Shown: positions 50,101-57,609 of the stretch, piece by piece
Position numbering within the stretch: the first letter of the stretch is position 1
How the letters are laid out: each line of letters starts with the position of its first letter
Assembly (NCBI RefSeq): GCF_042648365.1
Contig: NZ_JBHRXI010000017.1
Location: 248,001 to 312,000, forward strand
Reading direction: 5' to 3'
DNA length: 64,000 bases
From: Lutimaribacter_A marinistellae
GTDB lineage: Bacteria; Pseudomonadota; Alphaproteobacteria; Rhodobacterales; Rhodobacteraceae
Made by a program: the position numbers and the translations under genes
The notes under the pieces: generated by a model
What the model saw: only the letters and a program-made list of their open reading frames with translations
Told to the model about the DNA's origin: nothing
Databases searched by the model: none

Positions 50101-50569
50101 CGAATGGGAAGTGGCACGGCTCTATTGCAAGCCGGAGTTCCGTGCGCAGCTCGAAGAGGCCTTCGAAGGCGACCTGAACCTGACCTTCTATTTTGGTGCC
50201 TGGCCCTATGGCGGTGTCGATCCGAAGACGGGAAAGCACGTCAAGGGCGCGGTCAAGGGCAAAACGGCAATGCGCTTCTTCGGCCTGATGAACCTGTTCC
50301 GGGGACTGAGCGGCACGCGTCTTGATCCGTTCCGCAACAGCGCCGAGGCAAAACTCGCCCGCAAACTCCTGTCCAAATACGAGGCCGATATCGACTTCGC
50401 ACTGGCCAACTGGTCGGATGCCACCGCTGATACGCTGACCGAACTGCTGAACCTGCCCGAACATATCCGAGGCTATGGCCATGTACGCGAACGCCACGCC
50501 GAAGCTGCCGACAAACGCCGCGCCGCGCTCAAGGCGGCAGTCACCAACCCCACCGCCAACGCGGCGTGA
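47111..50569 (+). CDS. Indolepyruvate ferredoxin oxidoreductase, fused alpha-beta type
   Basis: An 1152-residue single-chain 2-oxoacid:ferredoxin oxidoreductase of the aryl-pyruvate (IOR) type, converting a 2-oxo acid and CoA to acyl-CoA, CO2 and reduced ferredoxin. It contains an N-terminal pyrimidine-binding domain (GYISGYRGSPVGTYD, about 54-68), a TPP-binding domain with MGDGTYFHSG and LLHNGFVSMTG (about 498-540), a cysteine-rich 4Fe-4S region CEGCGDCSTVSGC (about 637-649) with SCNKDFSCVEGFCPS, and a C-terminal gamma domain (VSGIGGAGVVTVGQTL, about 723-738). Such oxygen-tolerant fused forms occur in aerobic proteobacteria. It starts 149 bases after the GlcD-type gene. Confidence 0.92.
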   Translation: MNEQLSEKRLEMTLEDRLHQEEGWVYMTGMQALVRLPIQQRKRDMAAGLNTGGYISGYRGSPVGTYDMNLWQAKAALDAHNIVFQPGLNEDMAATATWGAQMVGLFPGARVDGVFSIWYGKAPGLDRSMDPIRHANLAGTNPKGGTLLLVGDDHGAKSSTLACYSDLSFASLGAPLLAPANAQDVLDMGLHGIAMSRFASTLVGLKLVTDVVEGGGSVHIAPDSPKIVLPDSDGPDTAIKPFTPFLEQERLLWDVKLKKVLAYARANGLNRISGAKDARIGIVAAGKSWQDLNQSLAGLGYRDGQLGNLPARLMKVGMVWPLDDVAIRAFARGLDTLIVVEEKRPLLEDQIRAILYGTDQAPRIVGKTFAGQVFASDAGDCAFPNFGEVDPNMITRVIVRVANETDADAGLSLSNQPEKPPTLGARAVRMPSLCAGCPHGRSTQVIAGSRALAGIGCHGMAMLRDPMTTNSMSHMGGEGVMWLGQFPFTDEKHVFTNMGDGTYFHSGLMAIRAAIAAGAPITYKLLHNGFVSMTGGQPHDGEITPEMMVAQLKAEGVERIALVTDETDKFEGKPFIGGGVTLHPRNQLELVQRELRELPGVTVLIYDQPCATERRRLRKRGKWVDPDKRVFINPEVCEGCGDCSTVSGCMAIEPLETAFGRKRMINQSSCNKDFSCVEGFCPSFVTISGARPRKAKAADTEIDVSHLPAATPRAIDGSWSILVSGIGGAGVVTVGQTLAVAAHADGYYASNLDITGLAQKYGAVHSHIKIALSPEDMRATRIAAGEADALIGCDLVVAAGDEALSKLTPGKSVAVTDITVVPTSEFSKNPDWRLNGSEQVERLTRALGDGVRSMDAQQLAEKVMGDRVFANMLLMGASWQQGGIPLSLEAVHRAIELNGVAVDKNKRAFDLGRLALAEPEAAAKLAGDAAPILLESHRKPPLEEVIATRVTELTAYKDAAFASRYTGMLDRVAKTGLNEAAQRAVARGYFKLMAVKDEWEVARLYCKPEFRAQLEEAFEGDLNLTFYFGAWPYGGVDPKTGKHVKGAVKGKTAMRFFGLMNLFRGLSGTRLDPFRNSAEAKLARKLLSKYEADIDFALANWSDATADTLTELLNLPEHIRGYGHVRERHAEAADKRRAALKAAVTNPTANAA

Positions 50570-50772
50570 CCAGAACACGGTATGAAACCGAGGTCGGACA
50601 AGGTCACACCCGGCAAGACAAACATCGGTGCGCGGGTGTTGCGGTCGGCTACCGGCACCCAACCGGAAGAGTTCGGCCACTGGCAGCGTCAGACAGATCG
50701 GCTGGGAGAAGTTGCGCATGCGCGCACGAGCGGCATTTGCAGCATCTGGCGCAAGCGAGGAGGCACGAGCCT

Positions 50773-52203
50773 ATGATCTGGATCGCCCTGCACTATGCCT
50801 TGGTACTTGCCTGCGCGGCGCGCGTTCTTCTGCGGCCGCACCGTGACCCGTCTGCGCGCGTCGCATGGTTGGCGGTGCTTTTCGCGCTGCCGGTCGCGGG
50901 CGTTGTCGCCTACCTGCTCCTTGGCGAAACGAGCATTGGCCGAAAGCGTGTAGAGCGACTGAGACAAATTCTTCGGGAGCTTCCGAAGCCACCGGGACCC
51001 GAACCGGCGCAAAACGAGGTTCTCGCGACCCCTGTCCCGGACCGATACGCGCAGCTATTCAACATTGGCTGCTCGATCAGCGGATACGACCCTGTTGGCG
51101 GAAACCGGGCCAGGTTGATGAAAGATTCCGATGCTGCGATCGACGAGATGATCGCCGATATCGATGGGGCTCAGGACCACGTCCATCTGATGTTCTACAT
51201 CTGGCTACCCGACGGTAACGGCGGCAAGATGGTCGAGACTCTGAAGCGCGCGGCTGCGCGCGGTGTGACTTGCCGCGCCATGGTCGACGATCTCGGCTCG
51301 CGGGACCTGATCCGAAGTCCGCATTGGAAGGCGATGGGCGATGCCGGCGTGAAGCTGGCCCGTGCCTTGAAGATCGGCAATCCGCTCTGGCGGGTTTTCG
51401 ACGGCCGGGTCGATCTTAGGGATCATCGCAAGATCCTCGTGATCGACAACCGCGTCACCTATTGCGGCAGCCAGAACTGCGCCGACCCTGCCTTTCTTCC
51501 CAAGGCGAAATACGCGCCTTGGGTTGATGCGGTCATGCGGTTCGAGGGGCCGGTGGTGCGACAGGCGCAGCACCTCTTCGCAAGCGACTGGATGGCCAAC
51601 TTCGACGAGGACATTAGCGATGTCCTCGACGCGCCGTTGGGCCCGCAAACGCCTGGTTTCACGGCACAGGTGGTGGCGACGGGGCCGACGGTACGAAATT
51701 CTGCGATGCCCGAGATGTTCGAGAGCATCATGTACACGGCACGGCGAGAGCTTGTGATCACGACGCCCTACTACGTGCCGACCGAGGCAATACAGGCGGC
51801 TCTCTGTGCCGCGGGCAACCGGGGTGTCGATGTGACCATCGTGTTCCCGGCACGCAACGACGATTTCGCAGTCGGCGCGACGAGCCGGTCGTATTACGAG
51901 GATCTGCTGACCGCGGGCGTAAAGATCTACGAATTTCAACCCGGCCTTCTGCACACGAAATCCATGACCGTGGACGGCGAGATAGCGCTGATCGGGTCGG
52001 CGAACATGGACCGGCGCAGCTTCGAGCTGAACTACGAGAACAACATCCTTTTCCATGACGCCAAGCTGACCGCAGACATGCGTGCGCGCCAGAAGCTATA
52101 CATAGCCGAAAGCAGGGCGGTCACTCTGGAGCAGGTACAGGGCTGGCCTTGGCACGAGCGGCTTTGGAACAACGCTTTGGCAACCGTCGGGCCCGTTCTT
52201 TGA
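50773..52203 (+). CDS. cls: Cardiolipin synthase (phospholipase D superfamily)
   Basis: A 476-residue bacterial ClsA-type cardiolipin synthase. Two N-terminal membrane helices (about residues 1-20 and 30-50, with ARVAWLAVLFALPVAGVVAY) precede two HKD domains: H218-x-K220-x4-D225 in DHRKILVID and H394-x-K396-x4-D401 in HTKSMTVD, each followed by the GSxN motif (GSQN, GSAN). It joins two phosphatidylglycerols or uses phosphatidylethanolamine at the inner membrane. The ATG at 50773 gives the standard N-terminus. It follows the catabolic operon after 203 bases and is probably separate. Confidence 0.93.
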   Translation: MIWIALHYALVLACAARVLLRPHRDPSARVAWLAVLFALPVAGVVAYLLLGETSIGRKRVERLRQILRELPKPPGPEPAQNEVLATPVPDRYAQLFNIGCSISGYDPVGGNRARLMKDSDAAIDEMIADIDGAQDHVHLMFYIWLPDGNGGKMVETLKRAAARGVTCRAMVDDLGSRDLIRSPHWKAMGDAGVKLARALKIGNPLWRVFDGRVDLRDHRKILVIDNRVTYCGSQNCADPAFLPKAKYAPWVDAVMRFEGPVVRQAQHLFASDWMANFDEDISDVLDAPLGPQTPGFTAQVVATGPTVRNSAMPEMFESIMYTARRELVITTPYYVPTEAIQAALCAAGNRGVDVTIVFPARNDDFAVGATSRSYYEDLLTAGVKIYEFQPGLLHTKSMTVDGEIALIGSANMDRRSFELNYENNILFHDAKLTADMRARQKLYIAESRAVTLEQVQGWPWHERLWNNALATVGPVL

Positions 52204-52638
52204 CCACCGACCCCTATCTGCCGCGGGTTGAAAGATCAGGTCACCGATCTGCAACGCAAAGCTTCCGTCAGGCATCGGAAACTGAGCGGTCTGGAAATCA
52301 TCTGCTTGGCGGACATGATCTACATCCGTTGGTTTTGTGAGAACAAATTGGCCTGCCACGCTCCTCAATCTTAATCTCAGCGCCGGTCGCCTTCGCCTGC
52401 TTGGATTGAGCCAAGATCAGGAAGGCTCGTGCAGCAGTATTGCAGATCGAGGCAAGGGAATAATCGTGTCCTATTTGCTGTGACAGGGGCGTGGAAATCC
52501 ATCGGGGCTCGCAGGGAGAATGTATCAGGCGGTCCCTAGAAGCCGGATAAACGTCAGCAAGCTTGACCACCGAGCCATGTCCAACCATGCCGTTGCAAAC
52601 AGGCGGCGTCCTTATACGTCTTCAAATAACAGATCCAA
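52204..52638. other. 435-base gap without a recognised gene
   Basis: The gap between cardiolipin synthase and the convergent AraC regulator. Short frames exist, including a minus-strand one (52298-52588) that reads somewhat protein-like but lacks any recognised domain. It may hold a decayed gene; nothing can be called. Confidence 0.35.
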
Positions 52639-53640
52639 TCACAGCTTCGACCGAAACTCGGTAGGTGTGACACCGGTCCATCTCTTGAATGCTCGAAAGA
52701 AACTTGCAGCGTTGGAAAACCCGAGCATTTCGGCAATTTCCTCGTTCCTGGTGGATTGCTCGCTGCCAAGGATCTCTAGTGCCTTCTGTTTTCGAGCATT
52801 GTCTCGAGTCTTCTGGAACGACGTCCCCAGCCAAGTGAAGGTGCGTTGCAAGCTCTTTGGATGCACATCGAGGCGATAGGCAAGCTCCTTCATGCCAAAT
52901 GATCCTTCGCCGATACCGTTGCGACAAGCGATTTCCAACCAAGCCATTATGGCCTCGCGTCGGGATGCATCATCGAACTCTCCGCGCCTGGTCGGTGGGA
53001 TTTTCCAGTTCAATTCCAGTGGCAGCTGTAACCATTCCGTGGGGAATCGGATCTTTACGCCGTTCCACTTTTGTTTCACGATCGAAGGCTTTGGTACAAG
53101 GTCTGGTGGAATGCCGGCGTCTTCCTGCACTACGATCAAGATCCGCGAGCAGTCGAACTCTTGGGCGACCGCCAATCTCAGCAAGGTTACCCAAGTACTC
53201 GCAAGTGCGGCATCGGCCTGAATGATCGATGCCGAAGGGTGAAAGGTTCTCTTGCCCCAGATCACGGTGGACTCTGCATTAATCTGAAGGGAATAGCGGA
53301 TATTGCTGATCTGCCGATCGATTTCGACGATTGCACGAGGAAGAAACTCGGCCAGCGTGCGCGATGCTTTGAAGCTTTCTCGAACAAAAACAGGACCAGC
53401 CTCGACGAACATCGCTGCGGCGCGGGCCGAGAAGTAGGGATCACCGAGCGCATCAGCCATTTCCTGCTCCGCACGATAAAGTGCATTGCCTGTAATGAGT
53501 GTCGCGGGGTCCGAGAGGTCGAAGCTTTCGAGGTGAGCGGCCCTGAGCACTCGATCGGTGTTACCGCCCAGCCGCTCGAAAAGTTCAAGAAGCGGCTGAA
53601 GCTGCAGTGCTCGGTTGAAGGCGATCCCATCATTAATCAT
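52639..53640 (-). CDS. AraC-family transcriptional regulator (OruR-like)
   Basis: A 333-residue regulator with an N-terminal Arabinose_bd-type domain (about residues 5-190) and a C-terminal AraC double HTH (about 230-330): SFGMKELAYRLDVHPKSLQR, then EEIAEMLGFSNAASFFRAFK followed by RWTGVTPTEFR. It is divergent from the periplasmic D-aminoacylase gene with 194 bases between, which contains two palindromes, so it is the likely regulator of that gene set. The ATG at 53640 was chosen over one 14 codons upstream. Its base composition is lower in GC than its neighbours, a possible sign of transfer. Confidence 0.9.
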   Translation of the reverse strand: MINDGIAFNRALQLQPLLELFERLGGNTDRVLRAAHLESFDLSDPATLITGNALYRAEQEMADALGDPYFSARAAAMFVEAGPVFVRESFKASRTLAEFLPRAIVEIDRQISNIRYSLQINAESTVIWGKRTFHPSASIIQADAALASTWVTLLRLAVAQEFDCSRILIVVQEDAGIPPDLVPKPSIVKQKWNGVKIRFPTEWLQLPLELNWKIPPTRRGEFDDASRREAIMAWLEIACRNGIGEGSFGMKELAYRLDVHPKSLQRTFTWLGTSFQKTRDNARKQKALEILGSEQSTRNEEIAEMLGFSNAASFFRAFKRWTGVTPTEFRSKL

Positions 53641-53677
53641 TCGGCTGTCCTCTGTCTGAACACTCCGCCCGGTGATT

Positions 53678-53691
53678 TGCAAGCACTTGCA
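53678..53691. promoter_or_regulatory. Palindrome near the AraC regulator start
   Basis: TGCAAGCACTTGCA, a 6-2-6 palindrome 37 bases before the AraC-family start, in the promoter gap shared with the divergent amidohydrolase. Possible operator. Confidence 0.35.
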
Positions 53692-53810
53692 TTGCCTCTT
53701 TGTACTTATCCTTTGAGGACAGAAATCAACTGGGGCTGTCCATCAGCGATATGCAGTTATGTGTCGGCGACATGTTAAGATCGAGCGCAAGCGCCACGAC
53801 TACTGAAGCC

Positions 53811-53826
53811 TGTCAACAGTGACAGA
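53811..53826. promoter_or_regulatory. Palindrome directly upstream of the amidohydrolase start
   Basis: CTGTCAACAGTGACAG, a perfect 6-4-6 inverted repeat ending 8 bases before the ATG at 53835. It occupies the ribosome-binding region, so it could act as an operator or as an mRNA hairpin limiting translation. Confidence 0.4.
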
Positions 53827-53834
53827 TATCGCAA

Positions 53835-55394
53835 ATGATCCAAATGAAAATAGTTCAAAAAATCAGTGCCCTGGGCGTATTTGTCGCGACGTCCACCACG
53901 GCGCTGGCCAATGACGTCGTCCTTCAGAATGGTCGTGTGATCGACCCCGAGACGGGTCTCGATGCAATCCGCAACGTAGCGATCCAAGATGGCCGCATCT
54001 CGGCGATCAGCGAGTTCCCCCTTGAAGGCGATATCGTGGTCGATGCTACGGGTCATGTCGTTTCTCCCGGTTTCATCGACCTGCATGCACATGGGCAGAG
54101 CATCGGCGACTATCGGATGCAGGCCATGCAGGGGGTGACGACAGCGCTCGAGCTTGAATCCGGCGTCCTGCCCATCGGCGACTGGTACGACGGGCAGGCT
54201 GCCAAGAGCCTGCCGATCAACTACGGTGCGGCGGCGGGCTGGACCTATGGCCGGATCGCCACCTTCGACGACACCGACCCGCTGGCGACGATCGAATTCT
54301 TCCAGGATGCCCAATCCGAAAACGACTGGAAGATGGACATCGCGAACCAAGACCAGTCCGAGCGGATCCTGTCGCTGGTTGAACAGGGGCTCAAGGAGGG
54401 GGCCCTAGGGATCGGGGTCAACGCGGGCTATGCGCCGGGATACGGTCAAAAAGAATACTTCGCGTTGGCCGAACTGGCCAATGAATATGGCGTCGCGACC
54501 TACACCCATGTCCGCTATGCCAGCGTCATCGAGCCGCAAAGCTCCTTCGAGGCGCTGAAGGAACTGATTTCCAACGCGGCGATTACCGGCGCGCACATGC
54601 ATATCTGCCACATCAACAGTACCTCGATGGCGGACATCGAGGCCACGCTGGCCCTCGTGGAAGAGGCGATGGCGCAGGGCATCAACATCACCGTCGAGGC
54701 CTATCCCTACGGCGCGGCCAGCACTGTGGTCGGCGCCGCCATGTTCACCGGGCCGGACTGGCGGGACCGGATGCAATCAACCTCGGAGAATTTCCAGCTT
54801 GGTGCCGACCGCATGACCGAAGACGAACTCGCGGACTACCAAGCGAACAAGCCGGGTACCTTCATCACCTGGCACTTCCTCGACGAAGCCAAGCCCGAGG
54901 ACCTGGCCAAGCTGGACATGTCGGTAACGCACCCATCGACGTTGATCGCGTCTGATGCGACATTCTGGTCCTATTTCGACGAAGACGGCAATATACAGAC
55001 CTATACAGGCGATGCATGGCCGCTGCCGGACAACGTGTTTGCCCATCCGCGCTCGGCCGGGACGTTCGCTAAGATCCTGCGCTCCTACGTGCGCGAGCGT
55101 GGCGTGCTCTCGATGAGCGAAGCGATCCGCAAGATGTCGCTGATGCCGGCGCAGACGCTGGAAGACTTCGTGCCGCAGATGCGTCGGAAAGGCCGGCTAC
55201 AAGTCGGCATGGACGCCGATATCGTGGTATTCGACCCTAAGACGATAGCTGATCGAGCGACTTTCGAGAACGCCAACCAGCCCGCCATAGGTATACAAAC
55301 CGTAATCGTGAACGGTGGCTTTGCTGTTCGCAACGGAGAACTGGTTATTGGAGAAGCTTATGGCCAGCCGATCCGTCGCACGGTCGCACAGTGA
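53835..55394 (+). CDS. Exported D-aminoacylase-like amidohydrolase, copy 1
   Basis: A 519-residue amidohydrolase-superfamily protein resembling N-acyl-D-amino-acid deacylases. A Sec signal (about residues 5-25, KISALGVFVATSTTALA) predicts a periplasmic enzyme, unlike the usual cytoplasmic D-aminoacylases. The metal motif is GFIDLHAHG (H84, H86). The next strand reads VTTALELESG: D-aminoacylases have a bridging cysteine here, whereas this copy has Ser with a neighbouring Glu (E108). Further ligand candidates are in YTHVRYAS and AHMHICHINSTSM. The C-terminal KGRLQVGMDADIVVFDPKTI is family-typical. Likely substrates are N-acylated D-amino acids or similar amides; this is not proven. Confidence 0.82.
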   Translation: MIQMKIVQKISALGVFVATSTTALANDVVLQNGRVIDPETGLDAIRNVAIQDGRISAISEFPLEGDIVVDATGHVVSPGFIDLHAHGQSIGDYRMQAMQGVTTALELESGVLPIGDWYDGQAAKSLPINYGAAAGWTYGRIATFDDTDPLATIEFFQDAQSENDWKMDIANQDQSERILSLVEQGLKEGALGIGVNAGYAPGYGQKEYFALAELANEYGVATYTHVRYASVIEPQSSFEALKELISNAAITGAHMHICHINSTSMADIEATLALVEEAMAQGINITVEAYPYGAASTVVGAAMFTGPDWRDRMQSTSENFQLGADRMTEDELADYQANKPGTFITWHFLDEAKPEDLAKLDMSVTHPSTLIASDATFWSYFDEDGNIQTYTGDAWPLPDNVFAHPRSAGTFAKILRSYVRERGVLSMSEAIRKMSLMPAQTLEDFVPQMRRKGRLQVGMDADIVVFDPKTIADRATFENANQPAIGIQTVIVNGGFAVRNGELVIGEAYGQPIRRTVAQ

Positions 55395-55492
55395 ATTGGG
55401 GTCTGGAATACCAACTGAATCGAATTTCCGAGTGATCCTTCGATATCGGAAATAGCAAGAGTGATTTTCGAAAGAAAGGAAGAAAGGTAGAA

Positions 55493-56917
55493 ATGGTAGT
55501 TAAGAGAAATGCTGGAATCGGGCCGAACAACGTAAGTCGCCGCGCCGTATTGGCCGGAGGTGCTGCGCTCGGTGGTTTGGCGGGAGGCGCCGGGTTCGGG
55601 CTTTCCCCCGGAGCCGCAGACGCAAAAGGCAGCGGCCCGGTTTTGGCCGGAGCGCCCGGGTTCGAGCCGCTCTCGGTTGATAGCCCAATGGCGCGTTGGA
55701 AAAACCCGCCGCCTTTGGGGTTTGTGGAAGCCGCAACGTCGCGATTTAGTTTCCCGAACTGGCAATCCGGCAATGATGATTCGATCTTCTACAACCTGAA
55801 CATCCCGTCTTTCTTCAAGTCGAGAACCGTCGCGGCGCAGCCTGATTTCAGCTTTCTGGATCGCGCCATCAACGCCGATTTACTCGACATCACCTTCGAT
55901 AATCTTGATGGTTCGACGAACCCGCCCTTGCGCGAATACCTTGTGGGTCCGCGCCAGGTTCAGGCCATGATGATGGCATATAGGGGCAAGGTCGTTTTCG
56001 AGATCTTTCCTGGTATGAACCCTATGGACTACCACGTCTGGATGTCCGCTTCTAAGACGACGGCCGGGCTGCTGGTGTCGATGCTGGCGAATGAGGGCGC
56101 CATCGATATGGAACAACCGATGTCGACCTACATTCCGGAACTGGCTGGAAGTTTCTGGGACAATGTCAGTGTCAAGAACACAATGAACATGTCGGTCGGG
56201 GTCGATAACGAGGAAACCTTCGAAAGTCTGAGCAACCCCGACTCGTGGATCACGAAATTTTTCACGGCTATTTTTACACCGGCGGACGATCCTTCGGAGT
56301 GGCGCTCTCTTCTAAAGGAGGTCCAACCGCTTTCTGACGAAAAACCCGGCGATGTGTTCCGCTATTCGACTTCCAACACTCAGGCGTTGGTTCTGCTTGT
56401 CGAACAGGTTACCCAGATGTCCTGGGAGGCATATTGGAACCAGCGTATCTGGTCCAAGATCGGGGCGCGTGGCCCGTTCATGATCGGGCTTGCGCCGGAC
56501 GGCACCCCGGTGGGTGGAGGTCTTAACTTCACCACGCTTGAGGACATGCTGCGCTATGCGCTTATTTACACGCCGAGTTGGAATGTGGTGTCGGAAGAGC
56601 AGATCGTAACTGACGCATTGCTGAAGGAAATCCAGACGCTTGGAAACCCGGAGGCTTATGCGAACTCTACGGAAATCGCTTATGGACAGCGCTGGTTCGG
56701 CGAGACGCCGGCCTTCAACACGGCGCAATGGGACCACGCATTCGAAGATGGTGCGATGTTCAAACACGGCAACATGGGCCAGGGCATATATGTCGATCCC
56801 GGGCGCGACTTCTGTGGCTGCTACTTCGGTCTCGCCACCAATGACGAGAGTGTTGCCGGCGTCGATCACTCTCCGGGCTATTTGCGTGCAGCGGCCAAGC
56901 TGCTGGCCGGCGAATAA
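55493..56917 (+). CDS. Tat-exported serine hydrolase (beta-lactamase class C/NylB/MlrB-like)
   Basis: A 474-residue serine hydrolase of the beta-lactamase superfamily. A twin-arginine signal with SRRAVLAGG at residues 15-23 and a Gly/Ala-rich hydrophobic stretch predicts Tat export to the periplasm. The nucleophile motif is S185-A-S-K188 (WMSASKTTAG), Y291 in FRYSTSN is the likely general base, and KHGNMGQG supplies the HxG-like third motif. Relatives include esterases, D-aminopeptidases, nylon-oligomer hydrolase NylB and the microcystin-linear peptidase MlrB. Given two D-aminoacylase-like neighbours and MlrC-like proteins 11 kb upstream, an amidase acting on D-residue peptides is attractive, but an esterase is equally possible. 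Confidence 0.85.
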   Translation: MVVKRNAGIGPNNVSRRAVLAGGAALGGLAGGAGFGLSPGAADAKGSGPVLAGAPGFEPLSVDSPMARWKNPPPLGFVEAATSRFSFPNWQSGNDDSIFYNLNIPSFFKSRTVAAQPDFSFLDRAINADLLDITFDNLDGSTNPPLREYLVGPRQVQAMMMAYRGKVVFEIFPGMNPMDYHVWMSASKTTAGLLVSMLANEGAIDMEQPMSTYIPELAGSFWDNVSVKNTMNMSVGVDNEETFESLSNPDSWITKFFTAIFTPADDPSEWRSLLKEVQPLSDEKPGDVFRYSTSNTQALVLLVEQVTQMSWEAYWNQRIWSKIGARGPFMIGLAPDGTPVGGGLNFTTLEDMLRYALIYTPSWNVVSEEQIVTDALLKEIQTLGNPEAYANSTEIAYGQRWFGETPAFNTAQWDHAFEDGAMFKHGNMGQGIYVDPGRDFCGCYFGLATNDESVAGVDHSPGYLRAAAKLLAGE

Positions 56918-57014
56918 CAAATAAACTCTGGCTCCTAGGCCGGCGTTCAGCAGCGGGAGCAAACACCAAGGTCAGTCAACCACACCTACACAGATGGAAA
57001 AGGAAGGTCCCCAA

Positions 57015-57515
57015 ATGTACGGATTCAAAGCTGTTAAATTCAATGGAAAGAAAACCGCCCGAAAGGCGCTGAACACGCTGGAGGACTACACGCCGGCCTA
57101 TCCTTGGATCGACGATTTGGCCATTGTGTCACGCAACAATCTTGGCTTTCTGAGCGTTCACAGCACTTGGTCGGCCGATGGTGCGCTGGGAGAAGAGACC
57201 GGCTGGGGCCTGATTACGGGTGCGCTGATTGGACTGTTGTTCGGCCCTGCGGGTGCGGCTGCGGGCGCGGCAATGGGCGGCAGCTTTGGCGCGATGTTTG
57301 GCGCCATCGACGAATTGGCTTTTGACGATCCGGTGCTGGAGGATTTTGCCAGTTCTCTTGACCGCGACACATCAGCTCTGATCCTGGTGGGTGAAAAGGT
57401 GACATTGGACGATTTTGGGTCGGCGATAGAACCGCTTGGTGGTACGATCGTGTCGACAGACATCGATGAGAAAGACATCCAGGCACTGCGCAAGGCACTG
57501 AAGCACTCCAGTTGA
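57015..57515 (+). CDS. DUF1269-like protein with glycine-zipper segment
   Basis: A 166-residue protein with a small alpha/beta N-terminal domain (KALNTLEDYTPAYPWIDDLA, IVSRNNLGFLSVHSTW), a central Gly/Ala-rich membrane-like segment (TGALIGLLFGPAGAAAGAAM, about residues 72-92, a glycine zipper), and a C-terminal domain containing DRDTSALILVGEKVTLDDF. This matches DUF1269-type membrane proteins of unknown function. The ATG at 57015 follows AAGGAAGG. It sits between the serine hydrolase and the second amidohydrolase and is probably co-transcribed with them; its part in the pathway is unknown. Confidence 0.75.
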   Translation: MYGFKAVKFNGKKTARKALNTLEDYTPAYPWIDDLAIVSRNNLGFLSVHSTWSADGALGEETGWGLITGALIGLLFGPAGAAAGAAMGGSFGAMFGAIDELAFDDPVLEDFASSLDRDTSALILVGEKVTLDDFGSAIEPLGGTIVSTDIDEKDIQALRKALKHSS

Positions 57516-57528
57516 CCGGCGGGCAGAG

Positions 57529-57556
57529 CGGGCCGCACGATCAACGGCGGCCCGCG
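57529..57556 (+). terminator. Hairpin between DUF1269-like gene and second amidohydrolase
   Basis: GCGGGCCGC and GCGGCCCGC pair perfectly over 9 bp with a 10-base loop, 14 bases after the stop. No T tract follows, so it may attenuate or process the transcript rather than end it. Confidence 0.5.
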
Positions 57557-57609
57557 ATGCGTCTATTCCATCTACCGAACTGCAAACTGAAATCAAGGGA
57601 CCCAACACC

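Noticed and set aside
50582..50776. 64-codon frame ending in an ATGA overlap with the cardiolipin synthase start
   Set aside because: Composition is basic and low-complexity with no domain character, and there is no ribosome binding site; the overlap is probably chance.
52298..52588. Minus-strand 96-codon frame after cardiolipin synthase
   Set aside because: Looks partly protein-like but matches no family I know and has no ribosome binding site; kept only as gap description.
53753..57515. Microcystin-degradation (mlr) cluster
   Set aside because: MlrB- and MlrC-like families are both in the window, but no MlrA (CAAX-type) protease is present and the genes are in separate operons, so a microcystin pathway cannot be claimed.
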